Shown here piece by piece: positions 1 through 7,769 of a stretch of DNA of 64,000 nt; position 1 is the first letter of the stretch; the number at the start of each line of letters is the position of its first letter. The translations under genes and the position numbers were made by a program. Origin of the DNA: Streptomyces sp. HUAS MG91 (GTDB lineage Bacteria > Actinomycetota > Actinomycetes > Streptomycetales > Streptomycetaceae); the NCBI RefSeq assembly GCF_040529335.1, contig NZ_CP159534.1, forward strand, positions 3,348,001-3,412,000, in the 5' to 3' direction. The notes under the pieces were generated by a model. It saw only the letters and a list, made by a program, of their open reading frames with translations. It had not been told where the DNA came from and made no database searches.

Positions 1-632
1 GCCGAGGAGCGCCGGATGCCGTCGTTGCCCTCCTCGTACTGGACGAAGGGGATCGGGTTGGTGTCGGACCGGAACGGCGTACCGGTCAGCGCCAGCCGAC
101 GGGTGGCGGGCTCGAAGGCCTCCAGGCACGCCTCGCCCCACGACTTGGAGTCACCGGCGTGGTGGATCTCGTCGAGGATCACGAGCGTCTTGCGCTGCTC
201 GCTGCGGTTGCGGTGCAGCATCGGGCGCACGCCCACACCCGCGTACGTGATGGCGACGCCGTCGTACTCCTTGCTGAGCGGGCCCGCGCTGTACTCCGGG
301 TCGAGCTTGATGCCGACGCGCGCCGCCGCCTCCGCCCACTGCTTCTTCAGGTGCTCGGTCGGCGCGACCACGGTCACCTGCTGCACGACGTGGTGGTGCA
401 GCAGCCAGGAGGCGAGGGTGAGCGCGAAGGTGGTCTTACCGGCGCCCGGGGTCGCGACCGCGAGGAAGTCGCGGGGCTGCTCCTGGATGTACCGCTCCAT
501 CGCCCCCTGCTGCCAGGCACGCAGCTTGTTGGCCGTGCCCCAGGGGGCGCGGCCGGGGAAGGCGGGCGAGAGGTGGCTGGACGGGGTCGGGGCGGCGGTC
601 GGTGCGGTGCTGGCGTCGTTGGCGGTGGTCAC
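1..632 (-). CDS. DEAD/DEAH-box helicase, C-terminal part cut by window edge
   Basis: This is the N-terminal ~210 residues of a superfamily 2 helicase; the rest lies left of the window. Reading leftward from a GTG at 632, the protein shows helicase motif I (ATPGAGKTT, about residues 60-68), motif II (DEIHH) and motif III (LTGTPFR). A QQGAME segment just before motif I resembles the Q-region of restriction-type and XPB-like SF2 enzymes. GTG 632 was chosen because an in-frame stop lies at 678-680 and no ATG occurs between them; a GGAG sits only 3 nt upstream, so the ribosome site is close. It probably unwinds nucleic acid using ATP, but the substrate cannot be told from this fragment. Confidence 0.85.
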   Translation of the reverse strand, partial: MTTANDASTAPTAAPTPSSHLSPAFPGRAPWGTANKLRAWQQGAMERYIQEQPRDFLAVATPGAGKTTFALTLASWLLHHHVVQQVTVVAPTEHLKKQWAEAAARVGIKLDPEYSAGPLSKEYDGVAITYAGVGVRPMLHRNRSEQRKTLVILDEIHHAGDSKSWGEACLEAFEPATRRLALTGTPFRSDTNPIPFVQYEEGNDGIRRSS

Positions 633-773
633 GGTCTCCGGCTCGGCAGATCGGGGGCGTATGACAACCGGTCCACCCTACCGGTGGCGAGGTTGACGTT
701 GCCGCCTCACGAGGCCGGGCGGGTGCCGGTTGGGATGTGCGTCACAGATCAACTCCCCGCATTTCACCGGTAG

Positions 774-2243
774 TCAGGAGGGGGTCACCGGGGCGTCCGG
801 GCGGGCCGCGGGCGCGCGCAGCCGGGTCGCCACTCCTACGCCGATCAGCGCGATGGCCGCCATCGGCAGGAACACGGCGACGAACGCGCCCGGGTGCGCG
901 CCGCCCGCGCCCTGGGCCACGCCGTGGCCGACCGCTCCCCCGCCGAGGGCCGCGAAGGCGGCGCCGCCCGCCGCCAGCAGCAGGGTGTTGGAGAGGCCGT
1001 CGGAGATCTGGAGGGCGGCGGAGTTCGTGCCCGCCTCCTCGGGCGCCGACAGCTGGAGCAGCAGCACGCTCGTGGCGGAGGTCACGATGCCCATGCCCAG
1101 GCAGCCGTACGCCCAGGCCACGGCCACCAGCCAGACCGGTACGGAGTCGAGCAGCACGAGCGGCACGGTGGCGATGGCGGCGGCGACCAGCACCATGCCG
1201 AGAGCCGCGAGGCGCTCGCGGTGGGGCTCCATGCGGGGCCTGGACTGGGCCCACGAGCCGATCGCCCAGGTGGCGCCGCCCGCGGCGAGCGAGAACCCGG
1301 CCATCGTCGGCGACACCCCGCGCTGGGTGACGAGCATCAGCGGCACGAACGACTCGGCCGCGATGAACGAGCCCGCCGCGATCCCGCGCAGCAGCACCAC
1401 GGACGGCAGCCCGCGCACGGCCCGGTAGGTGCCGCGCGGCAGCAGGCCGAGCACGGACGGGACGAGGAGCGCGGCGCCGGCCGCGCCGGGCAGCAGGGCG
1501 AGCGGGTCCAGGTCCTGGGCCGCGTACTGGAGCAGGCCCGCGCCCGCCGAGATGCCGAACGCGAGCGTGATCCGGCGCCGCTGGAACGGCTCGGGCGCGC
1601 TGCCCTCGGGCGCCCCGCCCGCCCGGCGCCGGATCTGCGGCAGCGCGAGCCCGAGCGGCAGCAGGACGAGCACCGGGATGCCGAGGAAGACCCACCGCCA
1701 GCCCAGGTGCTGGGTGACGGCCCCGGCCGCCAGCGGGCCCACGATCGACGGCACGACCCAGGCCGCGGCGAACGCCGCCAGGATCGCGGGGCGCAGCCGC
1801 GCCGGGTAGGCCCGGCTGACGACGACGTACAGCGCGACGATGACGAGCCCGCCGCCGAGGCCCTGCACGGCGCGGCCCGCGATGAACGTCCACATGCTGG
1901 TGGCGGTGCCGGCGAGCAGCAGGCCGGCCGCGAACGCCCCGATCCCGGCGCCGACGGGCCCGAGCGGCCCGCGCCGGTCGGCCCACTGCCCCGCGACGAC
2001 CATGCCGAAGAGGCTGGTGGTGAAGTACGCGGAGAACGCGAAGGCGTAGAGCGCCACCCCGTCGAGGTCCCGCGCGGCGACCGGCATCGCGGTGCCGACG
2101 GCCGTCGCCTCGAAGGCGATGAGCACGATGACCGTGACGATGCCGATGCTGAGCGCGCGATACCCGCGCCCGAGGACGCCTCCGTCGGGGGCGGGGGCTT
2201 CGGTGGCCGGGGCGGCGAGCCCGGCGTCGTCGAGGGCGGTCAT
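774..2243 (-). CDS. MFS transporter, multidrug exporter type
   Basis: This 489-residue integral membrane protein has the length and hydrophobic profile of a 12-14 helix major facilitator exporter (DHA2-like). The first helix (about residues 30-60) contains an FEATAVGTAMPV stretch, corresponding to the helix-1 signature of drug/H+ antiporters. A motif-A-like loop, GQWADRRGP, follows helix 2 near residue 105. The C-terminal half has the usual alternation of Ala/Leu/Val helices and short Arg-rich loops. It would move a small molecule across the membrane using the proton gradient; the substrate is unknown. It stands alone, with tRNA-Cys upstream and the truncated helicase downstream in the same direction. 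Confidence 0.85.
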   Translation of the reverse strand: MTALDDAGLAAPATEAPAPDGGVLGRGYRALSIGIVTVIVLIAFEATAVGTAMPVAARDLDGVALYAFAFSAYFTTSLFGMVVAGQWADRRGPLGPVGAGIGAFAAGLLLAGTATSMWTFIAGRAVQGLGGGLVIVALYVVVSRAYPARLRPAILAAFAAAWVVPSIVGPLAAGAVTQHLGWRWVFLGIPVLVLLPLGLALPQIRRRAGGAPEGSAPEPFQRRRITLAFGISAGAGLLQYAAQDLDPLALLPGAAGAALLVPSVLGLLPRGTYRAVRGLPSVVLLRGIAAGSFIAAESFVPLMLVTQRGVSPTMAGFSLAAGGATWAIGSWAQSRPRMEPHRERLAALGMVLVAAAIATVPLVLLDSVPVWLVAVAWAYGCLGMGIVTSATSVLLLQLSAPEEAGTNSAALQISDGLSNTLLLAAGGAAFAALGGGAVGHGVAQGAGGAHPGAFVAVFLPMAAIALIGVGVATRLRAPAARPDAPVTPS

Positions 2244-2427
2244 GCCGATCAGCGTAAGGGCCGAAACGGGCCGTGGCCCCTGTCCGGAGTCGGGCTCGTC
2301 CTGGTCCCTTGGTCCTACGCCCGTCCCTTCGTTCGTGAACGGCGTGTGGCAGTCCCGTTGCGGGGCGCGCGGAACCCTTGAGGCGGGCGGAAGCGCGCCC
2401 TACGGTCGAGGACAACAGCAAGAGCTT

Positions 2428-2499
2428 GGCCGTATGCCCGAGTGGCTTAGGGATTCGCCTGCAAAGCGAAGCACACCGGTTCGATTCCGGTTACGGCCT
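2428..2499 (+). tRNA. tRNA-Cys (anticodon GCA)
   Basis: A full cloverleaf can be drawn. The acceptor arms GGCCGTA and TACGGCC pair perfectly. The anticodon stem TTCGC/GCGAA encloses the loop CTGCAAA, giving anticodon GCA for Cys codons. The T arm is ACCGG-TTCGATT-CCGGT. The discriminator base is T (U73), as expected for cysteine tRNA. No CCA is encoded, the norm in many actinomycete tRNAs. A strong hairpin follows at 2505-2539. Confidence 0.96.
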
Positions 2500-2504
2500 C
2501 TGAA

Positions 2505-2539
2505 AGAACCCCGGCAGCCCGTAGGGCTCCGGGGTTCTT
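2505..2539 (+). terminator. Terminator after tRNA-Cys
   Basis: AGAACCCCGG and CCGGGGTTCT pair as the outer stem, with an inner AGCCC/GGGCT stem and a GTA loop. The hairpin begins 5 nt after the tRNA and is followed by TTCC. It may also stop transcripts arriving from the opposite strand. Confidence 0.8.
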
Positions 2540-2545
2540 CCGTGC

Positions 2546-2686
2546 TCAGCCCGCGACGAGGATCACGCCTCCGCCCACGACGATCACCGCGAAGACGACG
2601 AACGCGAGGACGAAGAGGAACAGCTTCCCGACGGACGGGGCGGGCTCGTACGCCCTGGGCTGCTCGGGCTCGGGATCGGTCGGCAT
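2546..2686 (-). CDS. 46-residue single-pass membrane protein
   Basis: This is a very short gene directly downstream of the molybdenum hydroxylase large subunit: its ATG begins 2 nt after that gene's TAG stop, so translation is probably coupled. The product has an acidic, proline-rich head (about residues 1-18, MPTDPEPEQPRAYEPAPS), then one strongly hydrophobic helix (about 20-45) rich in Phe and Val, ending in GGGVILVAG with no cytoplasmic tail. I do not recognise the family. Position suggests a membrane anchor or assembly partner for the enzyme, which is inference only. An isolated unrelated small protein is also possible. Confidence 0.7.
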   Translation of the reverse strand: MPTDPEPEQPRAYEPAPSVGKLFLFVLAFVVFAVIVVGGGVILVAG

Positions 2687-2688
2687 GG

Positions 2689-5016
2689 CTACTGGGGCTC
2701 CATGACCGGTGCCGGGTCCGGGGTGGACACGGCTGCCTGGGGGCGGATCGGGAGGCGGTTGACCGGGCGGCCCGTCGCCGCGCGGACCGCCGAGGCCACC
2801 GCCGCCGGGGAGGCCACGACCGGCGCCGCGCTCGCCGCCTTCGCGCCGAAGGGGGCCACCACGTCGCGCTCCTCCACGAGCTTCACGATGCGGATGTCCG
2901 GGGCGTCCAGCGAGGTGGGCAGCGCGTAGCCGGTCAGGTCGGGGCGGCGCACGATGCCCTTCGGGGTGCGCAGGTTCTCGGTGAGCGCGGCGCCCACGCC
3001 CTGCGTGACCCCGGCCTCGATACGGGCGGCGAGCTGGCCGGGGTTGAGGATCCGGCCGACGTCCTGGGCCACCGCGAGCTCCACGACCCGTACGGAACCG
3101 ATCTCGATGTCGACGTCCACGACCGCGCGGATCGCGCAGAAGGCGAGGCCGACGAAGGCGTCGCCCTGGCCCTGCGCGTCCAGCGGCTCGGTCGGGTGCG
3201 GGCGGCACTGGGCCGTCGCCCACAGTTCCTTGCCGTCCATGGCCTCCTCGACCGTGGTGGACAGCACGCCGTCGTACGAGGTGATCTTGCCGTCGGCGAT
3301 CTGGAGCAGCTCCGTGGACATGCCGAACTTGTGGGCCAGCGGTTGCAGGAGCTGGGTGCGGACCATCTTCGCGGCGCGTTCGACCGCGCCGCCCGAGACC
3401 CAGGTGTGGCGGCCGCGGCAGCCGGGACCGGCGGGCGGCTGGTCGGTGTCGACGGGGGCCACGTGGACCTCGTCGATGCCCAGCGTCTCCTGGACGATCT
3501 GGCGGGCCAGCGTCGCGAAGCCCTGGCCGGTCTCGACGGCGGCGCAGATGACGGTGGCGACACCGTCGTGGACCTTGACCGTGGCCGTGGAGACCTCGTC
3601 GGCGCCCTCGGCGCCGAGCATGTGGACCATGCCGATGCCGTAGCCGACCCCGCGCCGGACCGCGCCGGGCTCGCCCGCGCCCTCGGGGCCGCCGGGCAGC
3701 AGCCAGTCCTCCTCGGGGGTGTCCTTGGGCAGCGCCGGGAGCGGGAACTCCCGTACCGCGTCGAGGAGTTCGGCGACCGGCGCCGGGCAGGTCACCGGCT
3801 GGCCGGTGGGCAGGACGTCGCCGGTCGCCAGCACGTTGCGCATGCGCAGCTCGGCCGGGTCGGCGCCCACCTTCTTCGCCAGCTTGTCCATCTGGGCCTC
3901 GTACGCGGCGCAGACCTGCATCGCGCCCTCGCCCCGCACGTGCCCGGACGGCGGGTTGTTGGTGCGCACCGCCCAGCCCTCGATCGAGGCGTGCGGGACG
4001 ACGTAGGGGCCGCAGGCGAAGGCGACGGCCGCCGCGAGCGCGTCCGACGACGTGTCCGCGTACGCCCCGGCGTCCAGCAGGATCTGCGCCTCCACCTTCA
4101 CCAACTTGCCCTCGGCGTCGGCGTGGTGACGGTACCTCAGCAGCGTCGGGTGGCGGTGCGGGTGGCCGAGGAAGGACTCCTCGCGGGTCGCCGTCAGCTT
4201 GACCGGGCAGCCGGTGTGCAGGGCCAGCAGGCCCAGCGGCAGATGGAAGCTCGGGTCCTCGCGGTCGCCGGTCGCGCCGGGCACGCCGGTGACGACGACC
4301 TTCACGCGCTCCGGCTCCAGGCCGTAGCGGGCCGCCGCCGCGTCGCGGTCGCCGTGCGGGTCGTTGGAGGCGATGTACAGCTCCACGCCGCCGTCGGGGC
4401 GCGGCACGGCGAGCCCCGCCTCGGCGCCGATCGGCGCCGGGTCCTGGCGGCCGATGCGGTACAGGCCCTCGACGACGACCTCGCCCTGTGCGTCGACGTC
4501 GCCGTGGACGAGCGGGATGTGCCGGACCAGATTGCCGTCGGGGTGCAGGGGTTCGGCACCGAAGGACTGCTCCGGGTCCGTGACCGGTTCGAGGATCTCG
4601 TACTCGACGATGATCGCCGCGGCGGCCATCCGGGCGGTGTCCGGGTGGTCGGCCGCCACCGCCGCGAGCGCCTCGCCGTGGTGGCGGACGATGTCGGAGG
4701 CGAAGACCGGGCGGTCCGCGGTGCGGTGGCCGGACGGCGGGCCGCCGGGCACGTCCTCGTGCGTGACGATCGCGCGCACGCCGGGCATCTCGCGCGCGTG
4801 GGTGGTGTCGATGGAGAGCACACGCGCGTGCGCGTGCGGCGAACGCAGGACCGCCGCCCACAGGAGCCCTTCGGCCCACAGGTCGGCGGCGTAGGGGAAG
4901 GTGCCCTCCGCCTTCGCTCTGGCCTCCGCCGAGGGCAGGGTGGAGCCCAGGCCGTGCGGGATCCCCTCCGCCTCGGGGGCCGTGCCCGCGGGGGCCTCGG
5001 TCGTCTCGTTCGTCAC
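2689..5016 (-). CDS. Xanthine dehydrogenase-family molybdopterin-binding large subunit, degenerate active site
   Basis: This 775-residue protein is the molybdenum cofactor subunit of a three-gene hydroxylase. The fold is clear: the aldehyde-oxidase a/b hammerhead domain (about 25-140), a conserved LAKKVGADPAELRMRNVLATGD block, and a GQGFATLARQIVQETLGI segment near the Moco site. Canonical residues are altered. The usual GGGFGGKE pterin loop reads VTGVPGATGDRE at about 242-253, and the C-terminal GVGE bearing the catalytic glutamate reads AASA at about 727-730. Substrate and even turnover are therefore uncertain. Its GTG start (5016) overlaps the TGA of the 2Fe-2S gene as GTGA, so the three subunits are made in coupled fashion. 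A tiny membrane protein gene follows. Confidence 0.85.
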   Translation of the reverse strand: MTNETTEAPAGTAPEAEGIPHGLGSTLPSAEARAKAEGTFPYAADLWAEGLLWAAVLRSPHAHARVLSIDTTHAREMPGVRAIVTHEDVPGGPPSGHRTADRPVFASDIVRHHGEALAAVAADHPDTARMAAAAIIVEYEILEPVTDPEQSFGAEPLHPDGNLVRHIPLVHGDVDAQGEVVVEGLYRIGRQDPAPIGAEAGLAVPRPDGGVELYIASNDPHGDRDAAAARYGLEPERVKVVVTGVPGATGDREDPSFHLPLGLLALHTGCPVKLTATREESFLGHPHRHPTLLRYRHHADAEGKLVKVEAQILLDAGAYADTSSDALAAAVAFACGPYVVPHASIEGWAVRTNNPPSGHVRGEGAMQVCAAYEAQMDKLAKKVGADPAELRMRNVLATGDVLPTGQPVTCPAPVAELLDAVREFPLPALPKDTPEEDWLLPGGPEGAGEPGAVRRGVGYGIGMVHMLGAEGADEVSTATVKVHDGVATVICAAVETGQGFATLARQIVQETLGIDEVHVAPVDTDQPPAGPGCRGRHTWVSGGAVERAAKMVRTQLLQPLAHKFGMSTELLQIADGKITSYDGVLSTTVEEAMDGKELWATAQCRPHPTEPLDAQGQGDAFVGLAFCAIRAVVDVDIEIGSVRVVELAVAQDVGRILNPGQLAARIEAGVTQGVGAALTENLRTPKGIVRRPDLTGYALPTSLDAPDIRIVKLVEERDVVAPFGAKAASAAPVVASPAAVASAVRAATGRPVNRLPIRPQAAVSTPDPAPVMEPQ

Positions 5017-6551
5017 GCCTGGCCTCCGTCCTGGAACAGGTCACCACTGGCCGGTCCCGCCTGCCGCGGGATGCGGGGCTCCTCGTCGTCCTGCTCGGTC
5101 CGCTCGCCCTGTTCGGCCTGCTCGGCCGCCGCCGCGCGGGCCGACGCCCTGCGCTCGGCGGCCACCTCGCGCACCGCGTCCAGGACACCGCGATAGCCGG
5201 AGCAGCGGCACAGGTTGCCGCACAGCGCCTTGCGGGTCTCCAGGTCGGTGGGGTCGGGGTTGCCCTCCAGCAGGTCGTGCACCGTCATCGCCATGCCGGG
5301 GACGCAGAACCCGCACTGGACGGCGCCGCACGCGGCCAGCGCGCGCTGCACGTCCGAGGGCCGTCCGTCCTCGGCCAGGCCCTCGACGGTACGGACGTCG
5401 CTGCCCGCCGCGGTCGCCGCCGGGACCAGGCAGGAGGCGACGAGCCGCCCGTCCACCTGGACGTTGCACGCGCCGCACTCGCCCTGCGAGCAGCCGTCCT
5501 TGGCGCCCGCGAGGCCGAGCCGCTCGCGCAGCACGTACAGGAGCGACTCGCCGATCCAGGCGTCCGTGACGGGGCGGTCGGCGCCGTTGACCCGCAGGAC
5601 GTAGCTGGCGAGGGGGTGGTCGTCGTGGAGCGGGGTGGCGGTGACCGCCTGCTCGGGCTCGGGCTCGGCCACGGGCTCGGGCGGGGCCGTCGCGTCGTCC
5701 TCCGGGGCGGGCGGCTCGACGGGCTCGGGCTCCTCGACCGCGGCCGACTCCGCGGGCACGGGCTGCTCGTCGGACGCCGGCGGCTCGTCGGGCACGGGCT
5801 GCTCGTCGACGGCCGGCTCGGGCTCCGGCTCGGGCGCCTCGGCGGGCGTCTCCGGCGCGGCGGCCGGCGCGTCCTGGGCCCAGGCCTGCGCGGACACCTC
5901 CGGCTCCGGGGCCTGCGGCTCGGCCTGGTGGGCGGGCTCGGGCCGCGGCTCCGGCTGCGGTTCCGGGGCGTGCTCGGGGGCGGGCTCGTGCGCCCAGTCC
6001 TGCGTCGCCCACGGCGCGGGCGCGCCGCCCGGCAGGGTCGCGGGCGGCATCCGGTCACCCCACTGGGCGGCCAGCGCGGACGTCGTGAACTCGCCCGACT
6101 CGTCCGGGAGTTCACCGCCCGCGACGGGGATCGACCACTGGCCGGTCTGCCCGTGCGCGGCCTCGGCGACGCCGCCGCCGTACGGCTCCTGGTTCGCCTC
6201 GGGCCAGACGTCGTGGCTCTCGGCGGGCCGCGGGGCGGGCTGCCCGGACGGGTCCGCGGCCGACGGGGTGAACTGCTGGGGCGACTGCTGAGGGGCGGCG
6301 CCCGTCAGGTCGGGCGGCAGCACCCACACCCCGGTCGCCGCCGGGTCGGTGGCGGCGGCGCCGGTGGCCGGGCTGACCGTTATCTGCGGCGGGACGTACC
6401 CGTGTCCGGGCGCGGCCAGCGGCGCGTCCGGGAAGCCGTCGGGCGGCAGTTGGACGAAGGCCGTGGCGTCGGAGTCGTACTCGCCCTGCGGCAGCGGCTG
6501 CCAGCCGTCGACCTCGTCGTGCCGGTCGCGTCCCGGGTAGTCGTTCGTCAC
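5013..6551 (-). CDS. 2Fe-2S subunit of xanthine dehydrogenase-type enzyme with long disordered N-terminus
   Basis: The last ~190 residues are a classic two-cluster iron-sulfur subunit. The plant-type ferredoxin site is C354, C359, C362 and C374 (C-x4-C-x2-C...C). The second cluster site is C413, C416, C448 and C450 (CGFC...CRC), followed by SGYRG. It passes electrons from the molybdenum centre to the FAD subunit. The preceding ~310 residues are unusual: low-complexity sequence rich in Pro, Glu and Ala, with repeated PEPEP-type stretches, whereas family members are normally about 160-200 residues in total. GTG 6551 is used because it overlaps the FAD-subunit TGA as GTGA and opens with MTNDYPGRD, resembling the MTNETTEAP start of the large subunit. 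Confidence 0.88.
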   Translation of the reverse strand: MTNDYPGRDRHDEVDGWQPLPQGEYDSDATAFVQLPPDGFPDAPLAAPGHGYVPPQITVSPATGAAATDPAATGVWVLPPDLTGAAPQQSPQQFTPSAADPSGQPAPRPAESHDVWPEANQEPYGGGVAEAAHGQTGQWSIPVAGGELPDESGEFTTSALAAQWGDRMPPATLPGGAPAPWATQDWAHEPAPEHAPEPQPEPRPEPAHQAEPQAPEPEVSAQAWAQDAPAAAPETPAEAPEPEPEPAVDEQPVPDEPPASDEQPVPAESAAVEEPEPVEPPAPEDDATAPPEPVAEPEPEQAVTATPLHDDHPLASYVLRVNGADRPVTDAWIGESLLYVLRERLGLAGAKDGCSQGECGACNVQVDGRLVASCLVPAATAAGSDVRTVEGLAEDGRPSDVQRALAACGAVQCGFCVPGMAMTVHDLLEGNPDPTDLETRKALCGNLCRCSGYRGVLDAVREVAAERRASARAAAAEQAEQGERTEQDDEEPRIPRQAGPASGDLFQDGGQA

Positions 6552-7444
6552 GACAGCGCCCTCCCAAGTGCACGTCGGGCCAGCGCGGCGACGGTGCGCC
6601 GCAGGTGCAGTACGGCGGGCGGCAGCGCCTCCTGCGTGCCGTCCGGGGCCGGAGCCGGGTCCGGGATGCAGGCCGCGGCGACGTACTCGCCGAACGCCTG
6701 GACCGCCTCCGGCACGAGCGCGCCGCGCTCGCCGTCCCAGTCGATGAGCGAGGCCACCCACTGCTCGGCCTCCAGCGGGCGCAGCGGCATCGGCGCGATC
6801 GCGCCGACCGCGCAGCGCACCCCTCGCCGGGCCGGGTCGAGGACGAGCGCGACGGAGGCCGTCGCCCGCCCGGGGCCGGTCCGGCCGGTCGCCTTCAGGA
6901 ACACCTGCGGGGCGTGCAGCAGCGGCACCCGCACGAAGCCGATCAGCTCGCCGGGCCGCAGCATCTCCATGCCCGCGAGCAGGTGCGAGACGGGGACCTC
7001 GCGGCGCGCGCCGCCGGGCCCCGCGATGATCAACGTGGCTTCCAGCGCGGCCAGTACGGGCAGCGCGTCGTTGGTCGGCGCGGCCGAGGCGATGTTCCCG
7101 CCGAGCGTGCCCGCGTTGCGGATCTGCGGCGGGCCCGCGGCGCGGGCGGACGCGGCGAGGGCGGGGATGAGCGCGGCGAAGTCGGGGCGGCCCATACGGG
7201 CGTGGGTCAGACCGGCGCCGAGCAGCGCGTGCCCGTCCTGGTACTGCCAGCCGCGGATCTCGCTGATCCGGCCGAGGCCGACCAGGGCCGCAGGACGGAG
7301 TTGACCCGCGTTGACCTGGGCCATGAGGTCGGTTCCGCCGGCCACGGGCACGGCTGCGGGCATCGCGGCGAGCGCCGCGACCGCCTCGTCCAGCGAACCC
7401 GGAAGTACCGCGGCCTGTGTCGCCTGCGGTGCGTGCGTGGTCAA
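6548..7444 (-). CDS. FAD-binding subunit of xanthine dehydrogenase-type enzyme
   Basis: This 298-residue subunit belongs to the molybdopterin dehydrogenase FAD-binding family. It carries the pyrophosphate loop AGGTDLMAQVN near residue 35, the second FAD motif AGTLGGNIASAAPTNDALP near residue 110, and the C-terminal CO-dehydrogenase flavoprotein domain. It would re-oxidise the iron-sulfur subunit and hand electrons to an acceptor such as NAD+. It is the first gene of the operon. TTG 7444 was chosen because AAGGGG lies 8 nt upstream and the protein then begins MTTHAPQATQAAV; the open frame continues further but only into unlikely sequence. Its TGA overlaps the next start (GTGA). Confidence 0.85.
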   Translation of the reverse strand: MTTHAPQATQAAVLPGSLDEAVAALAAMPAAVPVAGGTDLMAQVNAGQLRPAALVGLGRISEIRGWQYQDGHALLGAGLTHARMGRPDFAALIPALAASARAAGPPQIRNAGTLGGNIASAAPTNDALPVLAALEATLIIAGPGGARREVPVSHLLAGMEMLRPGELIGFVRVPLLHAPQVFLKATGRTGPGRATASVALVLDPARRGVRCAVGAIAPMPLRPLEAEQWVASLIDWDGERGALVPEAVQAFGEYVAAACIPDPAPAPDGTQEALPPAVLHLRRTVAALARRALGRALS

Positions 7445-7769
7445 ACCGGCTGCCCCTTCCCGATGTCCGGCCGCGCGCCCGGCGGCGCGCCGGTCCCCGC
7501 GTGGTCCGCGTGTGACCGCCGTTCCCGCCGTTACGCCTGTTCCGCCGTACGGTACGTGCTGACAGGCCGGACGTGGCAACTCTGGCACATCTTCCCCGGA
7601 GCCCGGAGAGGGGGTCCGGTAGGAGGCATTCGCCCCTTCCACCTGGGAGATGACCGAAATGGCAGCGCATCGCCCGTGCGCACGAATTGGCACTCTTCGG
7701 TGACGTATGGGCGGACGTGAAGGTCCCGGACGGTGGACCCGGGCGGGCCCACCGTGACCGGGGTCCTGC
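7445..7769. other. Intergenic region upstream of the molybdenum hydroxylase operon
   Basis: These 325 bases separate the hydroxylase operon from the hexosaminidase gene, both leftward. The left part should hold the hydroxylase promoter. I see no clear -10/-35 pair and no credible gene. An AT-richer patch lies at 7655-7695. The right edge contains the hairpin listed at 7731-7754. Confidence 0.5.
7731..7754 (-). terminator. Possible terminator of the hexosaminidase operon
   Basis: CGGTGG and CCACCG pair, continuing through one mismatch into CCC/GGG around a short loop. It lies 16 nt past the hexosaminidase stop. No T-run follows, which is common in this genus. Confidence 0.45.

Noticed and set aside
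2092..5196. A 1034-codon open frame on the plus strand opposite the molybdenum hydroxylase genes
   Set aside because: It is an antisense shadow caused by high GC; its sequence is Arg/Gly/Ala-rich with no domain, while the minus strand has clear motifs.
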